64,000 nt of DNA, from the NCBI GenBank assembly GCA_963513935.1, contig OY740776.1:7532724-7596723 (forward strand), in the 5' to 3' direction. Shown in pieces: positions 1-12,100 of this stretch. The notes below the pieces were generated by a model. The model ran no database searches. It was not told the DNA's origin and worked only from the letters and a program-made list of their open reading frames with translations. The position numbers and the translations under genes are program-made. How positions within the stretch are numbered: the stretch's first letter is position 1; every line of letters begins with the position of its first letter. This DNA comes from Aphrophora alni (Eukaryota > Arthropoda > Insecta > Hemiptera > Aphrophoridae).

Positions 1-214
1 GTGCAGTATTTTTCCACCATTCACTAAATCAAACTTTTATTGTTTTTATTATTTATAATTATTTGTAAAAAGAAGCATTTACTTTCTGGATAAATTACTG
101 TTACGTTTTTAAATACTTCTAATCCATTGAAGTTACATTTTAAAACATAAATAGTGCACAAGTTATGAATTCATGAAGTATCGTCACCAACTCTTCAAAA
201 ATGATAGTTTAAGA

Positions 215-455
215 GTTAATTACTTATCCAGCCACTGCAGCTTTTGGTCTCATCAACACCTTTCCTCCAAGCTGCTCTATCACTCATTGGTCTCTTATAG
301 TCTCTCGCCCAGCATCACCATCCATCCATCCATCTTTTGTCAGCTTTTCTTATCATCTATTCAGCTTCTAAATTACTTTAATCAGTTTCCTTTAAAATCA
401 CATGGTCATTGTAGTTCTATCCATTCTCTCAATGTGTGCTAGCCAACTTATTTTC
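215..455 (-). pseudogene. Decayed 3' end of a LINE reverse transcriptase ORF
   Basis: Read on the minus strand, an interrupted frame contains W-L-A-H-I-E-R-M followed by a short basic stretch ending near a W-M-D-G-like segment. This is the layout of the C-terminal tail of many LINE ORF2 proteins (W-x-G-H-x-x-R-M, then a G-R-x-x-x-R-W type motif). Several in-frame stops show it is dead. The family (RTE-like or other) cannot be set from this piece. Confidence 0.5.
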
Positions 456-903
456 TGAGTTATGAGTGAAAATAAACCATGGAGGACGCTGTCTAAGAAG
501 GACAGTATGAATACAATTTTATGCTGTTATTCCATTTTTGCAAATCTGACATTTTAAAATTTTTGTGCATTATAGTTTGCACATTTTGAGATGACAATTC
601 TCCTGACTGTATCGCTCCATAGTTTAAATGTTGGTAAATTATCCTATAGTAGGCGTTTATGTAAGTGTTGAGGCTTCCAAACATTTTTAGTCTTAAACAA
701 CAATACCTGAACATAATCTTTGGCAAATGATGTTTACTGTTAATCCATACCTCCTCACCATCATTCTTATCTAAGACGAGGCATCTCATATAACAATACA
801 CACATCTTTATACAATTACCATATTCAGTACCAATATTTGCGTTCATGAACCTATTTGATTTATTTGTCTAGTACTACAAAATTTTGATCTCGTATGTTT
901 CAG

Positions 904-1116
904 ATATTTACATTGCTGTTTAAAAACTTGTCATGTAAGAGCGATTGTAGGCGTGGAAGAGAATTCACCTATAAAACTATCCACAACTAGTCCTTTCCAT
1001 AACCATCAACCTGATTTTATGAGGTTAGATCAAACTGCATTCATGAAGAGGGTTAGAGACAGAACCATCAATGAAGAAACTCCAATAAATGACATCTATA
1101 GAGAGGAAGCTCAGAG
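904..1116 (+). CDS. FLYWCH unit A, second-half exon
   Basis: Acceptor TTTCAG before 904, donor GTAAAA after 1116; 213 bp, entered after two bases of a codon and left after two bases. It encodes Y-L-H-C-C-L-K-T-C-H-V-R-A and, further on, H-N-H, the zinc-binding end of a FLYWCH finger. It is clearly homologous along its whole length to the exon at 14383-14595, which has the same length and phase. Confidence 0.9.
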
Positions 1117-4100
1117 GTAAAATTATTATTGTTTTTGAAACTGCATTATACAGTTTTAAAAAAAAAATTTATTACAGTAGAACCCCTCTAATCCGTCACC
1201 TTCGGGACTGGGGGCATGGTCGGAACGTAAAAAAGGTCGAATTATCTGAAAAAAAGCCAATATTTATTACATATTGTATAAAGAGACTTTTTTTATAGTG
1301 AAATAAGTGATATATAAACTTTAAAAAGTCTTAAGTCAAAGTTTACAGTAATGTGTTTACGTTTTCCTCCTGACATGTTGAAAAACAAACAACTGTACAT
1401 ACAATGAGTGTAGCAAGTACTATAGCAAATCAATATAAACAACACGAGAGATGACACAGCACTGAAGCGGGCAAGCGATAACAAACCGTAAACAATGGCA
1501 CGCGCCGTGCGATGGGCTGTGAGTCATCGACTTGTCGGCACAATCGAGCACGGTCGGATTAACCGGAGCGACGGACCAGCCGAGGGTGGATTAGAGGGGT
1601 TCTACTGTATTTGTTTTCATATCTTCATCAAGTTTCACTAACCAGTCAGAGCAGACCAAATTGTTTCAAAATTATGGTGGTTTTTAGTAAATTTCCCACT
1701 TTAAGGGTTACTTTATTGGTCCAATTTCATCAAAATTAGTTTAAAAATTGAGTTTTATAATTATTACAAGTATCTCCTTGATAAAATTCTTCTCCTCATT
1801 TGTGAAAACAAGTAATTTTTTTAATATGAACCATTTGCATAAGCTGCAGACCAGAGCTGTTTTAATATCAAGCACTGTGTTTAAGATTTTGAAATAAATT
1901 CCTTCTTTGTTTTTTTCATTTAACTAAATTTAAATTAGTACAGTATACCTTGATAATTCAAACTAATTGGACTTGTATGAATTATCCAAAACCATTGCAC
2001 AAACAAGATTACACAACATGAATATTTTATCAGTATTTCTTGTAGTTTTTGAAACTGTCCACATGTTATTGAACGAGGAAATCTTACAGATCACGTCTGA
2101 ATACTTTTAGGCAAATGTTAAATAACTTATTTCGACGCATGATTTAAAAACAAACTATTGTACTGTAATTAAGAATACTTAGCTTATCTTTATTGACTTT
2201 GTAAATGTGTTTTTAGTATTTGTTTAAAAAAATTAACATACATTTGTTTATTTATTATTTATTTCATATAGTACACTAATCGTCTAAACAACAATGAGAT
2301 TTGTTTTTTGGAATATTACAAACTCTTATGTTTACTGTATTCACTGTATGGCGGTTTTCTATTTCTTAAACTGATATGATGTTTATGTGTGGTTATTGTG
2401 TTAATTCTAATGATGATGCTTTAATTTTTAATTAAAGTACACTGTAATTTATTTGATTTCGACCTACAAAGTAATCAAATAAAATTGAATCTTGGTTAGC
2501 ACATTGTTGTATTTTGTCTCTACGCAAAGCCCAGATTTTAGTTTCAGATATCCAAATTTTTGGATTAACAGATTTCTACTCTATGTGTATATTATTTGCA
2601 ACTATATATATAATGAAAAATTAGTTTTTTTTTTTATAGAAAAATAGTCAGTAGTGCCTAACTTATTAAGGTCTTTAAAGCTATATCTTTTATTACAAAT
2701 TAAGAAACAGTTTTAACTTGTGATTTGTTGTGCTACAGGGATCCTAAAGGAGCTGCTACTATTGCTGAAGTCTGTGTCAAGCAAAGACTGTCTAGACTTA
2801 GAAAAGGACTTTCTGGATCTACGGTATGTCTAAGTAAAGTTATATACAGTTATCAAATATCAATATTTATTTACCATTAAATTTCATGAATTCTTGTTCC
2901 CTTCATTTCACGTATTTTTTGTTTTTTTTTTTAATAAGAATATTTGTAAATCTTGTTTTTTTTTTTTCATTTAAAACTATTTGACTTTTACTATACAAGC
3001 CGCCACGAATTAAGCCCGTTGAGGGAGGATCCTGGAGAGAGCCTAACCTTGAAGAAACCAATAGAAACCCAGCTAGTTTGCCAACTTGTTTTCTCGCTGT
3101 GAGAGCGCTTGTCACCACGGATCTTCTGCTGTTACATTCATTTAAGGCGCTTGGAAAAATCATAGATACTGCATTTCATTTTGTATCACAGTTTCAAAGA
3201 GTATAATTTAACGAACAATTTTTTTAAAAAAAAGAAATACATCTGTAGCTGCTTTCCTTCCTTATATATAAATCATCAGAAATTTCTCTACGAAAATATT
3301 TTTTCAACTAAATAAATGTAAGTTTGCAAAATTTCAATTAAAAACTAATATTAATTTTTGTACTGGGTTATAAATATTATTACAGGAGTGTATAATTATT
3401 ACTGTTAAAACTAAAAATAAATATTTGTTATCTTTGACTTACCGCCAGCAATCCTTGATTAGTTGTTTTTTTTCAGTTTATATTGTCATATATCTCATTA
3501 CACTACACATGTTTCGGACATTATCGTCCATCGTCGGGTGATAACACTTAGTTAAAACATTCAACACAAAATACAAGTATACACATAACATTCACGCACA
3601 AGAAACACAATATTTGATACTGTGTAGCGCCGGCGCGGTGACATTAATGAAAAAGAAAATATTGTGTTTCTTGTGCGTGAATGTTATGTGTATACTTGTA
3701 TTTTGTGTTGAATGTTTTAACTAAGTATTATCACCCGACGATGGACGATAATGTCCGAAACACGTATAGTGTAATGAGATATATGACAATATAAACTGAA
3801 AAAAAAGAACTAATCAAGGATTGATGGCGATAAGTCAAAGATAACAAATAGTTATTCAAGCATATCCGGTTACTCTAGACTATCTAAATGTTAAATATAA
3901 ATATGTCAGTATCACTGATTTATTGGTAAACATTAACCCACAGACAAGCGGTATGCTCTCTTGTCTGTGACATTAATAAAAAGTTGTAAATAAATATTAC
4001 TTTACACTTTGTACACATTAAATGTATCAGCATTATAAGCAAGATGTAACGTCTTTCTAGTACTAATGTTAATTATTGATATATTTAAGAAATAAATGAA

Positions 4101-6071
4101 AATAACAAATGATATGAAAATATTTATTATTTGGAAACTTTTTCTCGAGTCAATGCCTGAGCTGTATGTTCCCCAATTTGTTTACAGATTATGTCACGTT
4201 TATTTCCTCAAACTATTGCTATCCTTTATGGGAAGGTACGAAATATTTCTATCGCTTCTGGAAGGTGATAAACAACATCAGTGCATCCGTGGACGTCTAA
4301 GTCAAGTAATCTGTTTGATTTGTGCAGATTTTATAGTTAGTTTTATTCACCTTTGTTCCTTTGTCATTGTTATTAGTTATTAATAGTGCTTAATAAATTT
4401 TCTTAACCAAGCTAATAATTTATATTATTAAGAAATTTTATTAGATTTCAAAGCAGTATATTCATCCAAACATAATATACAATATGAGAAGTTTATTATT
4501 TTCAACCAAATTGGTTATACATTTCTTTTATAGGTATGAGTTTAAGTATGATAAGTGACATATAATGTTAATGTATCTGTTACACTCAACATGTTTAAAT
4601 TATAAATCAAAAAACTATCGAGTAACTCATAAAAAACCTACACAAACATTATAAATCTACTTATTTATGCAACTCTATTTCCATTGCAAGACGTCGATCG
4701 CATTGATCCCCGGCTACCCTCGTGCAGAGTTTTGTTCAAATTGACAACAGCGGAGTACTCTTGCCTAACCTATTGGCTATTTCCCAACAGACTACATTCG
4801 TGGCGCTTTGTATATAGATATACATTCCTTTTATTGGACGAAGACTACAGAGTGTAGATGAATGAAGAGGTTCATCCTGTTCTTTATGTTTAAAACAATA
4901 AAGTATCCAATAGGTCTACTAACTGTCCAGGGAAATAAATTGTGTAAAAACATTGCACAAACTTTCTCACTCGCTCATCACAAAAACGAACCATGGACAC
5001 CATCTTTGAAGAAATATTTTTTTATTTCAATAGAACCTAAACTTGCTTTGTTTGCATTATAAACATATTTTAATAATAAATCGTATGGCGATCAAGTTTA
5101 TTTTTGTTTTTTGCCAATTACTCCTGAATCTGTAATATTTGTTACACTTGCGATAGTGTACTTGAGTTTGAGTCATTCATCTTCACATTTCACTGATATT
5201 TTAACAGAATTGGTAGAGCCGATTTTGAGAAATTACATCTTTTAATACTAGCCCATTGGCAGATTTTTTTTTTTTTTTTTTTACCGGTACTGACAATTAA
5301 TTCACAAACCAGCATTTTTGGAGAGATTGCGACCAATATTTTTTGTTTGGATTCTTAGAAGCTGTGATTAAAATTGTTACAGCTGATTTTGATAAACTCA
5401 TAATATTTGATTTTTCCTTATGGCAGTTATCCCAAAATTTTAAGTTATAAATCGTACTTCCTAAGATATGGCTAAAATATGCTCACATACTAAATTTGAT
5501 TAAAATTGATCATGCGTTTGGACTATAGAGGACTCTACAGACAACAGACGCTAGATAGATTGGTAAACATCATTCCAAAAACCGCTTTTTTGAAAATTAA
5601 TATATTTTCAAAATTGACATAGCATACTTGGAAGAGTCTGAAATCTTTAGGCATTCTGATCCCAAGATCCTATTGGATTTCGTAAGGAATCTAAATAGAA
5701 TCTGAATGGAATTCAAGCCATATCAGATTATATAGATTAACGTTAAATAGGGACACATAGTCTATTATGTTTAGATTTTGTATGGATAGGAGACGCAGGC
5801 TTACCTTGTTATTAGCTAATAATACACGAATAGAAAAACAGACAATAAAACACTAAAGTTCTGAAATATTTTGTAAACACTGTTCACTTTCTCAATAAGT
5901 AAAAACTATAAAAAGGGACTAAATTTTTGTAATTTGGTTGCAGAGGATGGATCTGAGTTGGATGTTGCACCATAGATGAAAGTTTTATTATTATTTTTGT
6001 TGTTGTTATTATTGCATTTTGTAATTAATTTTAAGTAGGTCTGTTGGGAGAGAAAAGAGAATAAAGGATGG

Positions 6072-6126
<55 letters not shown>

Positions 6127-9100
6127 ATTCCATGTTAATCAATTTTGAATTAAAAATTAAAACAGTGAAAGGCTTTTCTACAGCATTGCAACCCTAAGGG
6201 GGATAAAAAGTAGAAGTCCTAATATATGAAATAAAAAAATCTATTTTTCTAAAGAAATTCATTAAAAAGTATGAGAAATTAACTTCATTTCAGAACAGCA
6301 TAAGCTGGGTGTTCAAGTTATATGTAATTACTCATTTACCTGAGTTATAAATAAACAGTATAATTATAATTTTTGTAATTCTGAACTTTTAAAAATTTAT
6401 ATTATACTTAAGGATTTACTTTATTTATTACTTAACCGAGTATTTAAAGTATATGGATTAAGTTTGGTAATCGTGATTAATTTCGACCTCTGCATTCCGT
6501 CCATTATCGGTGTCATCTGTACGTAAGCATGATGGGAACCACATAAAATTTGGTATAGAGGACTGTAGTGTGCTCGTATAGAACCCTATTGAAATTCAGA
6601 AAAATCTAATTTAAAATGTCAAAGTGGCGGCAATATTCTTAGTTTTTTATTCGTATCTCGCATCTTATTCAACTTGTAGCCCACTAAATTTCAAATCTCC
6701 ATCTCATGATATCAACACCACCTCTTTACGATGATAAATAGTGAAGTTATTGTTGGAAATCTAATTTCTAACTCTGACTCAAGAAAAGGTGATATTTGGA
6801 TAGTTGCGAAGGCTGCATCAATTTGAGGCCTGCCAGAGTGAGACACTGAAATGAGCGAAGCGAGTTGAGACTTTTTAATCTATACGCATCGACATACATG
6901 GCCCTCTAGGGTATACGACTCCCTCTAGTTCGGCCACCTCGGGACCGGACTATCCGGATGTACTATCAAAATTTAAAATATCCATATTAAATACATTACC
7001 TATGCTTAAGAATCAACAAAAGACGTTGTTTAAACATTTTTACAACATTACGTACTTACCAAAGAGAAGATTTTGACGTCTCTTGGTTGAATTGTCATGT
7101 GCCACTCATAGATACGTTTTTGCAACACATATTAAAAAGTAAATACCGATACCGTACTAAGGCTAAAACTGAACAGAAAAACATATTACAGTACGTACTG
7201 TAAAAACAAACCAGAAATGTATTTGAGGAAATTACTGTACAACACGTATTACTTGACTCATAACCTATAAAAATTAAAAGAAATCCATTATTTTCTCTTG
7301 CTTTTTCTGATTAAGAGTGTTTTTTAATGCATAGTCACACCATTTTCTCATAAACATCACGTCGACAACTGTTGCAGCGGCTTTGAACCAATTCACCTTT
7401 ATCTAGACGCTCTAGGATACTGAGTTTTTGTTCCATTGTCACAAACGTATGTTTACGTTTTTCACTCATTTTAGAAAACATTTTTCTCAAAGCTAACTCC
7501 CACACGTACAACTTACACTTACTCACAACGTTCACTCCCGAAAACAGTCCTACAAAAAACATTCACACACGAAATTACAGATCAATCAATCTCCCTGTAC
7601 AGTACGTACTACACATAACCAAACGGTTTGTCACAGGATAAGTGCGACCGACCAATTACAAGCTCGCCCGTAAACTAAACTGACATACAGTAAATAGTTT
7701 ACTGTACAGTACTTCTACGGCCGGAGTAGACTAAACATTCAAGATAAAAGATAAACGTGACGTGACATTCAAGGCGATGTGACAGATATGACTCACCCTC
7801 CATACGACCAACCATCCGGCGGCCGATCCAACCGAAGCTGAACTAGAGGGCGTCTACTGTAGCTAATGTCAAGAGAATAGTGATATACAAAATTACAAGA
7901 TTTAAAAACCTGTGTAAGAACTGTTTTAAACAAACTCACCCTACTGGATAAGACCCCTTGATCTACCAATACAATTCAACATTTCCTAAAAGACCAAGGA
8001 AACCAACTTTTAAACGTTTCATTTAGGGATTTGCTTGTATTACATTGTATGAACGGGCTGGGTAACTACCATTAATTTGTTAAATATTTATTTATTTATT
8101 TTTTAATAATTTCCGCAGGAGCTCAACAGTACAAACCCATCAAATGAAGAAGACTTATCCAACTCATATACCTCAAATGATATTGTCTTCAGGTAAATAT
8201 ACACTCTATAATTATCCAAAGATGGTTTAGCTTAATTGGCAGTCATAAGATCATTTTTCAAAAATCAGTTACAAAATTATTAACCATCATCAAAGTAAAT
8301 TGGAAAACAATGTACTAAACTTGTATGCAGGATATTTTTCTTTAGTATTTCTGTTATTTTCCACTTGTTAAATGATTTTTTTTTTAAATAAAACAAATTT
8401 AATAATTAGAAAGTTAGCTAGTTGTAACATATTATTTCTAATTTGTGAGTTGACTGTCACATTATTTGTAAGTATAATCATTTTAGGCTCTATTTAACCC
8501 CTTCCCAGTTTCATTATTTTTCTGGAAATTACTTTATTTTGATTTTTGATATATATTTTTTTTCACTCTAAATAATGGTTTTGTGTTAATAGCGATGTAA
8601 GAACAGTGTTTAAACCAAATTTAAACAGTAATAGTAATACAGTGGAACTTGTTTAATTTGAGGCTTAAGGGACCAAAAATAAATTATAATTATCCATAAA
8701 TTTGAATTTAAAAAGTTAGGTGCTTAGGTAAAAAAAAACAACAATATAAAATTGTATCAGAATTTAAATTTATTTCCAGTCTAACACATGAAATTGTCAT
8801 TTTTAAATAGTCTACTACAATAGTATTTACAATTACATTTAAATTTTTTTAAATACAGCAAATTCCTCGGCTTTAGTGCTAACAAGTGATCCACTTTCAC
8901 AAGTGGGATTTTTTGTCTCACGCTTGGTATATCATTTAGCATGCATTTATCAACATCGGGATTTTCCAAATTTTTATCACGGTGAGCACCTGAGAGTGAA
9001 ACTAACTTCATATATAATTATATATATGTGTGTTTTCTTTAGTTATAAATTAGTTTTGTTCCATTTCATAATCTTTGTATAATTCATTAGTTATTTTTTA

Positions 9101-12100
9101 CAGTGATCTACCGTTGATTAAAACTGCCACTACAAATAACCAATCAGAAGAGGACAACTATTCAGACCTCACCTTTAGATCCGAAAATGTGGTAATGTCT
9201 TGTCTTATTGAACATATATACTGAGTTAGTGCAACTATGTGTGATTAATTCTGTTTAAAAACATATATAAACTTTTCTATTTCATACTAAAAAATATATG
9301 ATAGCTCATGTATCACTGAGGATATGGCTACATTGCCCTTGAAACGGATTTGATTAAGTAGTTTTTGTGAAACCATTGCCTACTTCACATTTTTGTATTG
9401 AATGAACTTTTTTTTTCATCTTTGAAATATGTAGCCATATTTTGGCCATATCTCGGTACATATAACTTCTTTTTTTTAATAAATCAAAATTTGGAGATAA
9501 GACAAGTGACAAAATTTTAATTTTCTCTAAATCAACTATAATAATTTGTATTATTTATTTTTTCAACTGTAGCCTAAAAGGACCCAAATAAAACGTAAAA
9601 TGTCAAAATTAAACGTGATTTGCAATTGAGCTTTTTCCCTGGTTATTATTCCTAAACCATAAAAGTTTTTTGCTTGTGATTTAACAAATGAGTTTGAGTC
9701 ATTAATCTTTCATTTCATTAAAATTTGTTCCAAATCTAATAAACCAGTTTTAAGAACGATTACATGTTTTATTGTCCCATGGTTGAATTTTTGGTTTTTT
9801 ACCGATTACTCTTGAACCGGTGTTTTTGGAGAGGCATCTGGTATGTTTTGATCAGATTCTTTACTGGCTACATTTTAGAAAAGATTTTGGTTTTACAGAA
9901 GGTATCTCCAAATGTTTAGTTGTAAAAAAACCCTGGAGACACACTCAAATACCAAAATTGATATACCTGTTCAACTATAGCCAAAATCATTCAAAAATCA
10001 ATTTTTTTTTTGTTTTTCTCAGTAAAACTTGAAACGAACATCAATATTGATTTTCCTAGGTGAAAATGAAAATTATTTATTTAATTTTAACATTTTTTTA
10101 AACTTATTTTTTTAAGGAATCGAAAACTCTTGAAGAAAAACCTTCAGAGAAAGTGGTGGGTTTTAGGAAGAACACTGTTGTCTATCACGATGGATCTGGA
10201 TATTTTTACTCTACCAACAGAACCAGAGGTTCAATCTCGTAAGGACATTTTATGTTGATTTTAATAGCATTCTTTTATATTGTTTACACTGATGACCGAC
10301 GGTACTTGATAGAATTCTATTTTAACAAATAAAACACAATTTTACAAAAGAAAAATTGTGTTTTATTTGATAACATTCTTTAGAAATTATTATTTTTAAC
10401 CTATGTTTTATTGTCTAATTTCATTATTAAACATTTAGCTATATCAGCCATTTTCATAGTGAGACGTAGATTAGAATCGTGAAATTTATACCAGTCATGC
10501 TTCTGAGAAAGGTTTTATCGCACTGTTCAATATAATCAATCAGGAAAATTGGTTCTTTGCAAATGATCTAAAATTGAATAAAAATAAAACTCAATTAGTT
10601 CCATTTAACGGAATTAATTATAAATTATAACAATTGTAAAAATATCCACAATTTATGTTTTCGTCAATTATCACTCCCAGAAATTTTGACGAGCATACTT
10701 GATTCTAAGTTATTAATTGATATTTTCCACATATTTCAAAAAACCTATTTCAGGTTATTTTGCTGTTTTACATATTTCCAGCCCAGCTTCAATTAAAACG
10801 TGTATTTTGCGTATATGTATTCCTACCTCAGATATGGTATTGCCCATTGGTGAAACTCTGTATAGAGCCTGAAAAAAAAATTTATTCAAAAGAATAATTT
10901 ATAAATTATATTGTAGACAATCTTGTAGAAATTCATTAAAAAAATTTAAATTTGTATCTCTTTTCCCTGTATATATATTCCGAATGTACTGCTGTTTTTT
11001 AGAATTCATTATTTTGGTCAGTTAGTTGTACAAGCAAGGAGGGAGCAAATGATTCATTATCCAATCTTTAGATTTAAGCTGTTCGAGAATACTCTGGTCT
11101 CGAATTATACAACACGTTGTTGGTCAACCTAAAGGGTGTTCTTTGTATTGAAATTTTGATTTTGTAAATTTAAAACTTACCTTGTTCAGTAGTCATTTTA
11201 CCCAGTGAAAGAGTACCTTCAATTTTAAGTAGTTTATATGGTCTTTGTATGTTTATTTGTGTTGTATATTATGTTTTTTTATTATTTTTACTGTGTATGA
11301 AAACTCACAAATATTTGTGTGTGTATATATATGTATACCATATTATACAAAATTTCAAAACTGGGGAAAATATCAGTTGTTACACTACAAAAGTATGCAG
11401 TTTGGGCTATATTAGGTAAGACATCCAAAGACTCATGCTGTTCTCTATTCCAAAGCTGGATATTTAAATTTTTCCTTCCACTTATATATTGAGTGTAATA
11501 CTGTGTTCCAAGTTTCATACAGAAACAAACCAGGGTCAGATACTTAGCTGCGACACATACATACACCTAAGCATTCACAATTTCTAGAGCTATTCTCTAC
11601 AACTGTCTTCCACAACAAATGGAAATAATAACAGAGGAAAAACCTTTAAAAAAAAAAAAAAGAAAGAATATATTTAAAGGAACATAATTTTTATTTCATA
11701 GAGTAATTCATGAGACAGGCATCAATGGAATCTGATTTTGAACGATTGACTTCCACGGTCACAAACATCATTATGATCTTGTTCTTCGGGGTTCGACCGT
11801 GTCAATATTGTCTAGGCGTTGAGTACAACATCTTTTGTTGATGACATTTGTTAAGCCTTGAGAATGGACATCTGTAAAGTGCCCGAAATGTCGGCTGTAC
11901 TCAACGTGCAGACAATATTGACACGGTCGAACCCCGAAGAACAAGATCATAATGATCAATGGAATCACTGACTTAACAAACGCCCTTCATAACATTTCAA
12001 AAAACACATTTTGTTTTTCTTTGATTTATAGACGATTAAGATGAGATTTGAAATGAATAAGAACTGATATTTTGAAATACAAAGCCTATAGCAGATCAAC

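Larger units (their letters stand above)
3422..3849. repeat. Long fold-back element, about 190-bp arms
   Basis: Arms 3422-3613 and 3659-3849 are nearly perfect reverse complements around a 45-bp spacer containing GTAGCGCCGGCGCGGTG. Each arm carries a hammerhead-like motif (3496-3545 on the minus strand, 3728-3776 on the plus strand). No ORF is present. The arrangement looks like two copies of one small element joined in inverted orientation. Confidence 0.9.
2824..8118. other. Large intron of the FLYWCH gene
   Basis: No coding exon was recognised. It holds a fold-back element (3422-3849), a dispersed AT-rich repeat (4930-5520), a TA microsatellite, another dispersed repeat (6480-6895) and a Tigger derivative (6916-7859). 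A less AT-rich block at about 2995-3165 and another at about 4680-4860 matched nothing I know. Confidence 0.7.

Noticed and set aside
2903..3163. 86-codon minus-strand frame over a less AT-rich block
   Set aside because: No recognised motif. The composition alone suggests foreign or repeat origin but gives no class.
4096..4383. 95-codon open frame
   Set aside because: Mostly hydrophobic AT-driven residues, no domain pattern, and inside an intron.
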